Positions 1-10,573 of a DNA stretch of 64,000 nt are shown here, piece by piece (position 1 is the stretch's first letter; each line of letters starts with the position of its first letter). The stretch is from Coptis chinensis. Lineage: Eukaryota; Streptophyta; Magnoliopsida; Ranunculales; Ranunculaceae. The stretch is from contig CM027381.1 of the NCBI GenBank assembly GCA_015680905.1, positions 17,957,501 to 18,021,500 of the forward strand. The letters are read 5' to 3'. A program made the translations under genes and the position numbers. Below the pieces are notes generated by a model. It saw only the letters and a program-made list of their open reading frames with translations, was not told where the DNA came from and searched no databases.

Positions 1-717
1 ACACATTTTTTTTTTTGATTGGCAAGCCTGTTTTAAATGAGATCGGTAACTCTGTATAACACGATACAAATGCGTCGAGATTAAGTGAAAACCATGGCAA
101 CAATAAGACACTTAACACTTAAATTTAGATTTGAAACAGTCACCATTTGGAAAGAGTTCCAATCATAATTAAAAGGAAAATACCTTCCTTGCTCGAGCAC
201 TACACTCTCTTATCTTTATTCTGCATCAGGAGGTAACTCTTCAAGCCTAGACATAAGGGATGCTAACACATTGCTCTACCAATCACTTAGACTTTTGTGC
301 AATTCTTGGTTGAATGTTATGAACCCATTAAATCTAAGCATAAATTAGGAGATGGGCTGTTCCTATAAGTCGGATAAGTTAAAGAAACAAAGGAAACAGT
401 AGGAAGGGGCCAATAGTTGTAATGAACTTGGATCCACTTCTGAAGGATCTGTTCCTGCCTTGGAATAATCTGTACACCACCTCACACATTTCCTTTTTTG
501 AGTTATTTACCTTACAAGTCTCTTATTTTTGTTTAAGTTTTATGCGGAACTTTTGAATCTTTGAGCGTACAGTTGCTCTTACATGATGTATTCGTGGTGA
601 TTTGCAAAATTATTCTTTTCATCTTTGTTTTCTTTTTAAAATTTTGACTATTTTGACTTCTTTTTGGTACTCCTTTTATTTTTGAATGGATGGATTCATG
701 CCCTTAACATGTCTAAG
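1..717. other. Intergenic DNA, no gene recognised
   Basis: AT-rich sequence with T-runs and no open frame that resembles a known protein. It lies directly upstream of the dikinase remnant at 718, where upstream exons of that gene would be expected, but I see no matching peptide. Nothing repetitive was noticed. Confidence 0.4.
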
Positions 718-1930
718 AGTGGAGATGATCACTGGGCACTATATGCAAAATCAGTCCTTGACAGGACACGACTTGCTCTTGCAAGCTAGGCTGAGCACTA
801 TGATAAGTTCTCTAACGCTCTGCTGAGTATTTTGGATCATTGCTTGGTGTCGATCAATCGGATATGATGTATGTTCTATTTATATTCAGGTCTTGTATGT
901 TCTCCTTTGTAGCTGGCTTGAATTCCTTAACTCAAAAGCGCTTCGTGCAGGTAAATATTTTCACTGAAGAAATTATTCGTCTTTGGATCGATTGGCATCC
1001 CCTGCCGTCACTTGTTAATCGGTTTGACCCTGTACTGAGGAAGACGGCTAATCTCGGAAGGTACTTTATATACTTATTCTCTACTTGATCTGTCACTGAT
1101 AAATTAAGAACTGGTTTAGTATGCAGTCTCATGATAGGTCTACGGCTGTATTTGGTTTAGTGAACTAAGATTTCTGGTAAATGAGAGACGACAAGAGAAG
1201 GAGAGGGAAGAAGAGACAATTACCCACCTTCTCCAATCAATTTAAGGAAAATGAATATCCTTCTTAAAAATAGTGTTGCTTTCCTTGTGTTTAGAATGTG
1301 ACTATTCGTTTGGTCTCTTTCTCTTTAATTCCATCCATGATATTGTTACCTATCTTTACAAAATTACCCTTCAGTTTCTAGTAATCTTTATTATTTGAAT
1401 CAAACACAGCCATATCTCAGAGATTTAAATTTAATTTTTGAAAGAAATAAAAATTATGTTCTAATGCAACCTTTTTGGACTTAAACGGTTGGTAGGTCAT
1501 CAGCCCATTTGAAGCAGAGTTGGATATGTTGTAGTTGTTGATGAACTACTCATTTGTTCGAGAATAAGTCTTATGAAAAACCAACTGTTTTAGTGGCAAG
1601 AAGTGTTAGGGGAGAGGAAGAAACTCCGATGATGGTGCGATTCTTGCGGTGCTAGCCGACATGCGGATGTTTTATCACATGTTTACGTGAGGGCAAGAAA
1701 TAACAAGGTAACTTTTACGCTAATAATCATGTGGGTACCTGCTTACGGCTTTTAGTGGACAATTCATTTTTTATTAACTTTAGTTCTAATATTTCAGTTT
1801 CATTTATTCCCTTGGCAAGTCTGTTTTGCTACATGCTTTGACCCCAACATTCTACATGACCTTATGGAGAAAGAAAGGAAACTCAATTAAAAGTTTGAAA
1901 CCTACTTCTGCAAATATTGTATACGGGTAA
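718..1930 (+). pseudogene. Alpha-glucan water dikinase (GWD1/R1) pseudogene fragment, four decayed exons
   Basis: In plants GWD phosphorylates glucosyl residues of starch in plastids. Four blocks match its central part in order. Block 1, 718-862, reads GDDHWALYAKSVLDRTRLAL, then needs a one-base shift to reach GSLLGVDQ and has TAG and TAA codons. Block 2, 951-1060, reads VNIFTEEIIR and DPVLRKTANLG between an AG and a GT. Block 3, 1496-1707, begins VISPFEA and ends DVLSH..VRARN before a GT donor; this is the segment containing the phosphohistidine region, and it has frameshifts. Block 4, about 1811-1930, reads VCFATCFDPNIL. Exon order and splice-like borders survive, so this is a genomic fragment, not a processed copy. 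The N-terminal starch-binding part and the C-terminal nucleotide-binding part are not seen. Family recognition is from memory of GWD sequences. Confidence 0.85.
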
Positions 1931-3170
1931 TCTCATTATTCAAATCTACGAGCTCTAATATATTTACTCATATTGTGTGATTTCACAACTTTTCGTACTT
2001 ACTTTTTATTTTGTCGGTTCCTATTAATTAATTTATGAGAGATATTTTTCTTCAGTTAACAAGATATTTTTCTTCATCTAAACTATGAGAATTCAATTCA
2101 TGTTCTTTTATCTCAGCAAGGTCAAGGACAGTAACACAAGGTACCCTCTATTCTCTGACCCTAGCCCGATATTGACCCGACCTTAACCACTAGTGCCCCA
2201 ACTGCAGTTGGGCATCATCAACTATTTTTACTCCAAAGGCCTCAGCTATGGGGTGAGAGCCTCCCCGATGTTGGACTTTACAGATTTGCTACGGTTTACA
2301 CACCTAACATGCTGTTCACTACAAATACTACAATAAAATGAATAAACACTGCGGCCTAAACTTGTATTCCTGTGCTAATTTTCACATCGATGAATCGTTC
2401 TTGTCATTAACTTTTAGATTGGTGTATAAGTTTGCGAGTATTATGCTGTAAAGAGTGGACATGCAGTGAACATCTCAAATGAATTGGCAGTAGCAGGTAT
2501 ATGCCACTAGCTTACGGTGACATATATTATACGTACGCACCCACATTCATTTTTGGACAGTTCAATTAAACTTGGGATTCTTTAGTCATAATCACAACTT
2601 TAATTTATTTGCTTAAACGAACAGGATGAAGAACCTTGTGTTAGTATTGTTTATGATTTCAGTTGTTTGTATATTGCTTGCTCATGTTATTATGCTCTAT
2701 AATGCAAAAGGTCTAATAGATAACATTTTCGTGTGCAGATAATCGTACATCAAAAGAGGAGTGTTGTGAAGAAATGGCGGTTTGGAATTGCAAGAGGCCT
2801 TAGATGAATCTATATGCTAGTTTATGTCACTTTGTTTTTGCTTTTTAGTAAAGACAATTTCATTTGCAAGCTACTTGGATGTTTAGAATTGTTTTTGTTA
2901 AGTTAATACCTTTATTATTAAGAAGAGTTTAGAAAAAAAAATATGCAACTCATTTGTTTATAACGGAGTGATTTGACCCAATTTTATTTATTGAAAATTT
3001 GTTGTTTATTACATATTATTAGATATTTGATTTTATGGTTTTTGTTTTTCGGTTTATTTGTTAAATGATAGTTTGGGGGGAGGGGACATGTGAAAAATAA
3101 TTTGTGCAAATGGGGCACAATTAACAATGATATTAGTGATAGTAGCGCATGTAGTGTCGGAACATAAACA
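1931..3170. other. Intergenic DNA, no gene recognised
   Basis: No convincing gene. The stretch near 2741-2788 could be a short terminal exon after an AG, but it gives no recognisable protein in any frame. It contains no further dikinase exons that I can see. Confidence 0.35.
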
Positions 3171-3797
3171 CAACTAATAGACTTTTTTGGACTCTAGCGG
3201 CGATTAGAACGTTGCTTATGATACCAATTTTTTAAATTCGTTTTAGCTTTGTCGACGATGGAAACGTTGCTAAAAACACATAAAATTCAAATATTTTAAA
3301 TCTTTAACGACAATAAAAACATCGTTTATATGAACAAAGTTTCAAATTACTATTATCTCTAGGGACACTAAAAATGTCACTAATACTACTTTTTAAAAAA
3401 AAAAAAAAATTGGACTTAAGTGATGATTAAAACGTCGCTAATAACGCAAAAAATTTCAAAAAATTTAAACTTTTATCAACGATAAAAATGTAGCTAGTAA
3501 TCCTCATTACCAACGATTTTGAATATGTCGCAAAAACCCCATCTTTTGCTACGTTATTGCATTTAGAATGCGGAAAAGAATTAGCGACGAAATTAGGTAA
3601 ATGACGACACTAGAAATCGTTGGTGAATATATGATATTTGGCGACGTTGAAAAATCATAAGCCCATATCATTGCCGACTATAGCATTAGCGACGCTGACA
3701 CGACACTTCAAAAACCGTCGCAAAATACAATTGGCGACGTTTTGGCAATTTTCAGGGACAGTATTTTTTGTCGCCAATGACCCTGTTTCTTGTAGTG
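3171..3797. mobile_element. CACTA-like (En/Spm) transposon terminus with subterminal repeats
   Basis: The stretch ends at 3797 with TTTCTTGTAGTG, the inverse of the CACTACAAGAAA terminus typical of plant CACTA elements. Inside the end are many degenerate copies of a motif near GCGACG/CGTCGCTAAT, in both orientations and spaced roughly 50-70 bases (for example 3193, 3250, 3430, 3590, 3690, 3735). Such subterminal arrays are transposase-binding regions in known CACTA elements. No transposase is visible and I found no convincing opposite terminus, so this is a truncated or non-autonomous copy. The inner border is approximate. Confidence 0.6.
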
Positions 3798-3920
3798 AAG
3801 GGATATTCAGTTAAGGGTATCATAATGACACTAACAAGTTTAATTTAAATGTCAAAGAAAAAAAATATGGTAATTCTACTGTAAAAGTTAAATTTACATG
3901 TATTCATTTAATTATGACTT

Positions 3921-3941
3921 GAGTGGCGTAGCCACGGGTTA
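3921..3941. repeat. Copy 1 of a 21-bp hairpin repeat
   Basis: Identical to 4374-4394. It contains GTGGC-GTA-GCCAC, a perfect 5-bp stem with a 3-base loop. Unlike copy 2 it is not followed by CTAG, so it may be a decayed Helitron 3' end or one end of a small repeat unit. Confidence 0.6.
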
Positions 3942-4373
3942 AATTCTGATTTCCTCGGGATTTGTGCTAAAAAATACTTTGATAGTCCTATTTAGTATAT
4001 ACTACTAAAAACAGGTTAAACCAAAACAGTCCTTCCGGATTGAAACTCTACTAGATTCTAAGACAATTAAACTAACCACAATTACCAAGTCTACTAATGC
4101 CATCCACAATTTTCCTCAAACCCAGTTAACAGGCACACCCAACTAAGCTCCAAGACAATTAAACTACAAACAAAACCATATCTTAAATATCAAATAAATA
4201 CATCCACAGTCGATCATATGGAAGTAAAACATTTATATAATTGGGAAGCGAGGAGCTAAATTAGTATTTGTGAGTGCAAGTTAAGTCTATGCTTTGGTCA
4301 TTTAAATAAGTCAAAATTGAGTTTAGTTAGAAAAAATATCCCACAAATGTTTCAAAGGAAGTCTTTGAGGCAA

Positions 4374-4401
4374 GAGTGGCGTAGCCACGGGTTATAGCTA
4401 G
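4374..4401 (+). mobile_element. Helitron-like 3' end
   Basis: A perfect hairpin (GTGGC, loop GTA, GCCAC at 4376-4388) is followed after nine bases by CTAG (4398-4401) and then T. This is the known architecture of plant Helitron 3' termini, which insert between A and T. The 5' TC end was not located and no Rep/helicase is visible, so the extent of the element is unknown. The hairpin repeat at 3921 may be related. Confidence 0.5.
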
Positions 4402-4613
4402 TATATATACATCTAGAGACGTTTTCCAAACTTTTTTTTATGGGCCCAACTACACAACTTCATTTGCTTTAGTCCTTCTTAGAAGCACTGGGTAATTATC
4501 ACAGGCCCAATTGACTGACGGGTCCCCAGGCCAGAATTATTAGAGGCCCAATGATAAAGAATTCATCACCAGTTTTAGCCCCAAAATAAGTAGTAGGACA
4601 CTAGGAGCAAAGC

Positions 4614-5235
4614 ATGGAGCAAAACGATGTTGAGAAAAAAAGAGGAAAATCATCTAAATGCCTTGTTTTCGATCGTCGCTACAGTTGGGTGTAAGTAACT
4701 CTCTCTATTCCATTCATTGTTAATTATTACTTTTGTTTTCGTACTTAATGATAAGATTGATATTGATGTAGGATTGATGAATGGAAAGACCCTTCTGAAG
4801 AAGCTTTATCTGATGCTAGAGGAATGTAATGTTCCTATCTTTTTTGGGTTTATCTTAATAAGTTCAATTTTCGTTACTCCAAAAATATCAATTTTTTCCC
4901 ATAGGTTTTGTATTTTGCCACTTGCAAACTCATTCGTTAAAGCCGCTACTCAATCAGTAAGAATCAGCTCACATTTCGTTATTTGCCACGGAAGCAGTTC
5001 ATTCTGTCTTTATTATTAACTTTCCTCATCCCGCTTTTAGATTAATCTTGCAGCTACATCCGCCATCAAAGTGTTTGAAAGGCCAAATGAATTTTCACCC
5101 TAGGCATTACAAGCAAGTTTAAATTATCGGTTTCAGGACTTACTGTCATCATTACAGAAGCAGAATTTCAACCTTTTCAATATTAAAGGGAAATCTACAC
5201 TACTCTCTAGTACTGGACGTGCAGTAGATCTTTGA
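4614..5235 (+). pseudogene. Small four-exon plant gene of unknown function with one in-frame TAG
   Basis: The model has exons 4614-4690, 4772-4825, 4905-4956 and 5041-5235. All introns start GT and end AG and the phases agree. The ATG at 4614 opens MEQNDVEKKRGK followed by CLVFDRRYSWV. Exon 2 reads IDEWKDPSEEALSDARG, exon 3 reads FCILPLANSFVKAATQS, and exon 4 starts INLAATSAIKVFERPNEFSP. A TAG at 5101-5103 (codon 82) interrupts, but the same frame then runs open for 43 more codons to TGA at 5233. The reading frame looks like a conserved plant-specific small protein, but I cannot name the family. Either the gene is recently dead, or the short 81-residue product is used. The exon-intron structure is clear; the function is unknown. 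Confidence 0.6.
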
Positions 5236-5577
5236 TATATCAAAGAGCAGAATGCTAGTTGTGTATATTTGATATATGTTAGTGTGTGCATATCTCTATA
5301 GAATACTAGCACCCCAAGTATATTTCTACTTTTCGTTTTACTTTCTATTAGAAAAACTTGTGACTTATTATAGTTGTACCGTCCATTGAGTAACCTCGAG
5401 AATAAAGAACTCACAACACAGAGCGGTTACTAAATGCATGTACACAATTAGGACTTGGGTAGGGCAAAGAGTAGTTATCGTACTTCACTCAAACTTCAGA
5501 TTACTTTAGGATTTAGGACTTGAAGATTCTAAGCCCTCTTAAAGTCTTAAATCCAATTAAACGGGATTATATATTAT
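5236..5577. other. Intergenic DNA between the small gene and MITE copy 1
   Basis: Holds the presumed 3' flank of the small gene. No other coding signal was recognised. Confidence 0.35.
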
Positions 5578-5803
5578 GGGGTATTTAGGTTTTGGTCTTA
5601 TTTATAGTAGCGATATTAGGCTTTGATACATTTATAGTTGGAAATTAGACTTTAGTACAACTTTTGGTAGTCAAAGTCGTTGACTGTCTTGTATTTTGCT
5701 TAATACCTAGAATGCCCTTACACGTGCGTCTCACATGTTTGATTAATTTTAGGACCAAAGCTTAATATCGCTACTATAAATAGGACCAAAGCCTAAATAC
5801 CCC
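5578..5803. mobile_element. Foldback MITE, copy 1 (226 bp)
   Basis: Starts GGGGTATTTAGG and ends CCTAAATACCCC. The two outer ~48 bases are inverted repeats of each other with about three mismatches. The centre has no coding capacity. A second copy lies at 7817-8042 in the opposite orientation. The flanks do not give a clear target-site duplication, so I do not assign a superfamily. Confidence 0.75.
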
Positions 5804-6139
5804 TAATTTCAGACAGACAAAAGGGATTAATTCTGATAAGTACAACAAAGTTGAAACTCCTATAAATACTTTAGCTCCTCATCTATACGACTCAAAATCC
5901 AGAGTGACCAAAGCGGAATTAAATCTCCTCATCTATATGGGGTAGTTGAAGCTTTAGATTGTAGTGAGTATACTTCAAAAAGTTTGTTTAAGAGTGAGGT
6001 TCACCCTAAATTGTTTAAAGCTTGAGTGAGGGAGATGTGAAAAAGAAAGGTAGATTCTTGTATAGATTAGAATGGTTCTAAACTAATGAAAACATTGAAA
6101 GCATTGGTTGTTGTATTGAAATGACTTGAAAACATGGAA

Positions 6140-6252
6140 GTAAAGATTGATTAAAACTTGAAACAAGAACAAGTAAACAAGATTGAAGATTGAAAACAAG
6201 AACAAGTAAAAAACAAGTTTGATTGAAATAAGAACAAGTAAATAACAAATGA
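6140..6252. repeat. Short degenerate tandem repeat
   Basis: About three copies of a unit near ATTGAAAACAAGAACAAGTA with variable A-rich linkers. It is simple, A-rich DNA with no convincing reading frame. Confidence 0.55.
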
Positions 6253-6649
6253 TAAAAAAGAAATAAAACAACAAGAAATAAAAAACATGAATTGAAAAAC
6301 TAGACAATAAATTAAACAAACCAAATTGTTTGGATCCTAAGACAATGGATGGTTTCTCTCTCCCTTGTTTTTAGCTTATATACCCCTACTTTTGCCTTTA
6401 CAGATTTGCCCTTCTCTAGTACAAACTAGACATCTCACACTTCACTTTTGCTTTTGCTTTTTGTTTTCTTCTTGACCAAGGTAGGTTTAGGGAGAAAGTT
6501 ATCATATTTTGAGATAAGGGCTTCCATCTCTGGTTTTCTGATTTGAGGGCTTTGACTTTTGACTTTGACCATTGACTTTGACTTTTTCAGCACTTTTCCA
6601 TAGCAACTACTGGTCTTCATAATAAGTGTGATTAAGGCTCCTTTTGGTG

Positions 6650-7535
6650 CTAAAACGCAGCTTTTATGATAAGTGGTATGAAATACTCCTTAATTTGAAA
6701 AAGACAATAAAAGTTATGAGTTGTCTTTTCATTAAGCGTAAAAGGGACTGTAATGCAGCAATATACTGGTAATAAAACGCATATTTGGGAGCTGATCAGT
6801 AGTGTGGGTCCAAAATACTTTAGCTTTTTTAGATTTGGGGAGCAAATGCGGATATCACTGGTATCATTACCATTTTCTTTTTCCAGCAACTCCAACACCT
6901 TAAGGTTTCGAGGAGAACATATAATGGTATTAAAATCATGCTAGTTGCAAGAACGGATGATCAAATCTTCTAGCACGTGATAGCTCGAAAAGAGATTTCC
7001 AATTAACTTTTCACCATAAATAGCATTTGCGGTGAGCTTCAAAATTTTGAGACTGGGAAGAGAAACCGTGTTAGGTAAATGAAAGTCTACGTATTCGAAA
7101 CGCAATTCCTTCAATGTATGACACTTAAAGACACAATCAGGAAGCTCTTCCCAGGGATAAGAAAGTTCCAACACGCGGACATTGTGCTTTATAGCAAAGT
7201 ATATCCATGCATTGACATAAACATCATTAATCACGTCTTTATTAACATAATCATCCATTACAAGTTTGAAGCTTCTTATTTCAAACCTACCGTGAGTAAT
7301 AAGAAAACAATCAACAAAGTTCTTGAAAACTTGCACACTTATGAACTCAAGTTGATTAAACTCCAACTGAGAAAGAGAAGAACAATTGCTGAGAAAGAAT
7401 GTAGGTTCTAACAACATCTTGCATAGGGAAAAAAAGAGAATATGAGTTTCCTCGGGCAAAGAGCTAAGCCTGTCTATGGGTCCTTTAGTAGAAGAACATT
7501 TCTTTTTTACATTTCCTTTTACCTATCATTGTAAA
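6650..7535 (-). pseudogene. F-box/LRR-like gene remnant
   Basis: F-box proteins are substrate receptors of SCF ubiquitin ligases. Reading leftwards, the frame shows GPIDRLSSLPEE near the start, a typical F-box entry, then ILFFSLCKMLLEP, then leucine-rich segments such as VRVLELSYPWEELPDCVFKC and LPSLKILKLTANA, as in plant F-box/RNI-like proteins. Two lesions are visible. There is no ATG in the F-box frame: an upstream ATG at about 7528 is one base out of frame across an A-run near 7505. An in-frame TAG at 6941-6943 separates IRSCN from a 96-codon continuation that ends at 6650. The F-box itself is degenerate. It lies between two inverted copies of the same MITE. Confidence 0.6.
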
Positions 7536-7816
7536 CTTTCTTCAAACACCTTGTGATCAACCCACACTTAAGGATTTACCACTTGTCATTGAGACTTTTC
7601 TTTAAACACCTTGTGCTCAAACTAATAGCTTTCTACGGCACATTCTTTTCTTATACTTCTCACTCGTTTAGTTTTAACTCAAAGACTCCACCAGCACATC
7701 TCAGTTCTCTCACTCTCAGAAAATTATAAGCTTTGTAATAGGTTGGGCCTAAAAACATGCCCAATGCAAAGTTTTTCATAAAGGCTTAAACCGAGGAGAA
7801 TTTTTGTATAAAATTA
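7536..7816. other. Intergenic DNA, upstream flank of the F-box remnant
   Basis: No coding signal. It contains two imperfect copies of a short phrase near CTTTAAACACCTTGTG (about 7541 and 7600). It is bounded on the right by MITE copy 2. Confidence 0.35.
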
Positions 7817-8042
7817 GGGGTATTTAGGCTTTGGTGCTATTTATAGTAGTGATATTAGGCTTTGGTCCTAAAATTAATCAAACATGTGAGACGCACGTGT
7901 AAGGGTATTCTAGGTTTTAAGCAAAATACAAGACAGTCAACGAGTTTGACTACTAAAAGTTGGACTAAAGTCTAATTTCCAACTATAAATGCATCAAAGC
8001 CTAATATCACTACTATAATTAGGACCAAAACCTAAATACCCC
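7817..8042. mobile_element. Foldback MITE, copy 2 (226 bp), inverted relative to copy 1
   Basis: Begins GGGGTATTTAGGC and ends CCTAAATACCCC. It aligns over its length with the reverse complement of 5578-5803. The right end abuts the left edge of retroelement C, so the MITE may mark the break at which the rest of C was lost. No target duplication is apparent. Confidence 0.75.
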
Positions 8043-8149
8043 ATTCCCCTTTATAAAATCATGAAGCATAGGAGAAGCAAGAAGGTTATGTGCAAACTCA
8101 AGGTTCCTTTGAAAAGGTGGAGGGAGGGAATCGAGGTGGAGATAAATGA

Positions 8150-8353
8150 TTAGATTTTATAAGGGATTAGCTTAGGTGGATGATGGTTGGGTGGTGCTCT
8201 AGAAAGTTCTTGAGAGGGCGGATCATCATAGGCTTTTAGAAACTCGTTGAATTCCTTATCTAGGTTGTTCGCATCCACATAATTATGGTAGTCATTTGCA
8301 TCTTTGAGGAATTCATCTATCTCGTCCATTGTGAGATTGACTCCATCTCCCAT
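8150..8353 (-). pseudogene. Element C, post-protease segment, shifted frame
   Basis: A short frame overlapping the end of the protease frame by about 37 bases reads MDEIDEFLKDANDYHNYVD and ends PPKLIPYKI. It occupies the position where A and B have the linker to RT but is not obviously similar to it. Probably a frameshifted or replaced part of C's pol; function unknown. Confidence 0.35.
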
Positions 8354-9612
8354 AGGGTCGGAAGGCAGGGTGGAAAATGCTCCTCTATTTCAGTTATGTT
8401 CAAGGAGTAGAAACTGTGAGCTTTGTTTTCTTCCAGAAGATGTGCATTGACTAAGGTGGGGATGAAAGCATTGCCTGCACTAATATGAGATACAAAACTC
8501 TTAATGGACTTCACTTCTCCTTCTACAAGAAAACCTAGTTGTCCATGCTTGAGTCTAAACATGTTAACCACCACAGACAGATTTCCAAAGGAAAGAGTCA
8601 TTGATCCATCCCGACAATTGATTTGGGCATTGGTGGTTGCCAGGAAAGGACGCCCTAAGATGATGGGAATAGAATCATGAGCAACTTCGATGTCAAGAAT
8701 AACGAAGTCGGTTGGGTAGTAAAAATCCTGAACTTTAACGAGAATGTTTTCAACTACACCTTTGGGATACTTAATAGAACGATCGGCTAACTGCAAAGTC
8801 ATTTTGGTCGGTTTAAGTTCATGGAGACCTAACTGTTTATATAAATAAAAAGGGAGTAAGTTAACACTCACCCCCAGGTCTAATAATGCAGTTGTTATGA
8901 AGTAATCTCCTAAGGTGCATTGTATAGTAGGATGACGAGGGCCCTTATACTTAATGATTATGTTATGTTCAGATAAAGAGAGATATTGTTTAGTTAAAAA
9001 GGCTTCTTTAGGTATGTTAGTTTTCCTCTTCGTGGTGCACAACTCGTTCAGAAACTTAGCGTGTCCAGGTAAACTTTTTATAGCATCTAGAAAAAATAGG
9101 TTTATAGTCAAATTTTTAAACACTTCCCTAATCTCATCAAAATTCTCGTCCTTTTTAGACATAACTAGTCTCTGGGGAAACAATAGTTTTTCTCTATACT
9201 TAGCATAAGGGTCAACAATATTATTAACATTGTCTTTATCTTTAGCATGAGGGTGAACATATTTATGAGCCATTATTTTATATTTTGGTAGATTCCATTT
9301 TGGTTGTGGTTTAACTGGTGCTTCTACAATTGTAGGGTCTTTAGTTTCTATGATAGTATTTGGTATGGTTTCATTTTCATCTTCCGTTTGTAGGCAATCT
9401 TCAAGCATAGTCACTTTGTTATCAACTACTCTCCCAGAACGAAGGGAAGTGACGGCCTGTAGATCCCCTTGGTTTATATTACCATTACACTGAATACTAT
9501 TTACTTCGAAGGCAGTGTTTGTTAACTTAGAGTTAGGCATAGATTGACCTGGAAACATGCATGTTTGGTTATTATTTTGGTTAGGAGACATGTCAATAAC
9601 CTTTTGGCACAA
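8317..9612 (-). pseudogene. Element C gag C-terminus and aspartic protease
   Basis: A 431-codon open frame with the conserved Athila gag-pro block: PYAKYREKLLFPQRL, then FKNLTINLFFLDAIKSLPGH, then KRKTNIPKEAFLT, then the protease-like LLDLGVSVNLLPFYLYKQLG and ILGRPFLATTNA. The DLG triad replaces the DSG/DTG of other retroviral proteases, as is usual in this lineage. This is the longest undamaged frame of the three nested elements, although its gag N-terminus is now 26 kb away. It should end in RT but breaks off near 8317. Confidence 0.85.
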
Positions 9613-9663
9613 ATACTACATCATTTGCATCGTTTGTTGTAGCATGTTAGTATTTTGATCATG

Positions 9664-9668
9664 CTGAT
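9664..9668. repeat. Target-site duplication of element B (left)
   Basis: CTGAT immediately before the TG of B's 5' LTR. It is repeated exactly at 35453-35457 after B's 3' LTR. Confidence 0.9.
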
Positions 9669-10217
9669 TGATAAGCACCTAAAAGTGTAGTTTAAACTCC
9701 TTAATAGTACTCTATTTAGGCCAATTATATTTATAATAAATGAGAGTTAGTAATGTTTATGCGTTTTTGTGCATTTCAGGACTTGAAGTTGATTAGGTGA
9801 CTAAAAGCACCACTTTTGCATGGAAAATGAGTCAAGATGGTTGCCGAGGAAGTTCTACATTTAAAGCCCAAGAATCATGGAGAAAAGCTTTTTTCAAGCC
9901 CAGTCAAAGCTGGGAAGTCAAAGTCAATCTGGGTAGAAAAGGGATAAAAAAGTCAATAGAACTTCAACAGGCTGTATCTTTGGACTTAGGCCTTGTAATT
10001 GGGCATACTTTATGTCAAAACGACTGGCTCAGAATAGGCTTTCCAATGGACCCAGTCTTCTCCCAATCAGAGCTATAAAAGTGGACGAAATGAGTACGAA
10101 AGTAATTTCTAGTAGCTGAGGCCTTTTTAGATTTGACCTAATGGACTTTGGACTCACTTTAGAGGCCCAAAGTTCCCTTTTTGACCCATGCACGAAAATG
10201 TAACCCTAACCCTCTCC

Positions 10218-10225
10218 TATATAAA
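10218..10225 (+). promoter_or_regulatory. TATA box in the B 5' LTR
   Basis: TATATAAA flanked by CTCTCC and GAGGG, at the same place in both B LTRs (34690-34697 in the 3' copy). It marks the likely U3/R border shortly downstream. Confidence 0.6.
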
Positions 10226-10573
10226 GAGGGTTAAGGCTAAACTTAACACTCCTCTTCTAGCTTAGCCTCTTAATAATTAGTTTAGTTTAGTTTTAATTAG
10301 TTTTACTTTTATCAGGGTTAGCATTGTAGCCTTAATTAGAACCTATCAATAAAAAACTTAGTTCTTTAATATTCAATTCAATTCTCTTTACATTATGTCT
10401 TATTATTATTGGTTTTATGTAATGATTCTTATGAATCACGGCTAAACCTCCATTAGAGGAGGTTTATGAAACCATGTGAGGATGAGTAACTAGTAGTTTG
10501 TATTGTGTTGCATAAAAGAACGTCAAGGTCTTTGTTATGAGTAACTAGAGATAGAGCTCATAACGGAGAACTA

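Larger units (their letters stand above)
8043..9668 (-). mobile_element. Retroelement C, downstream part (gag end, protease)
   Basis: Minus-strand Athila-type sequence that continues the gag found at 35453-37111. The two parts were one element before B inserted between them, as shown by the perfect CTGAT duplication at 9664-9668 and 35453-35457. RT, RNase H, integrase and the 3' LTR of C are not present to the left. The left border at 8043 is where recognisable sequence gives way to the MITE. Confidence 0.85.

Noticed and set aside
2317..2340. CACTACAAATACTACAAT as the missing left end of the CACTA-like element
   Set aside because: Only the first seven or so bases fit the CACTACAAGAAA terminus and the inside lacks the subterminal repeats; no matching 3-bp duplication.
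5575..5806. TTA/TAA target duplication for the foldback MITE
   Set aside because: Flanks are TAT/TAA for copy 1 and TTA/ATT for copy 2; they do not agree, so no superfamily was assigned.
6435..6620. 61-codon Lys/Ser-rich minus-strand ORF
   Set aside because: Arises from repeated TTGACTTTTGACTTTGACC-type simple sequence; no recognisable domain and no gene context.
7079..7411. 110-codon plus-strand ORF
   Set aside because: Antisense shadow of the F-box remnant, which has the recognisable protein motifs.
8954..9208. 84-codon plus-strand ORF
   Set aside because: Antisense of the element C gag-protease frame.
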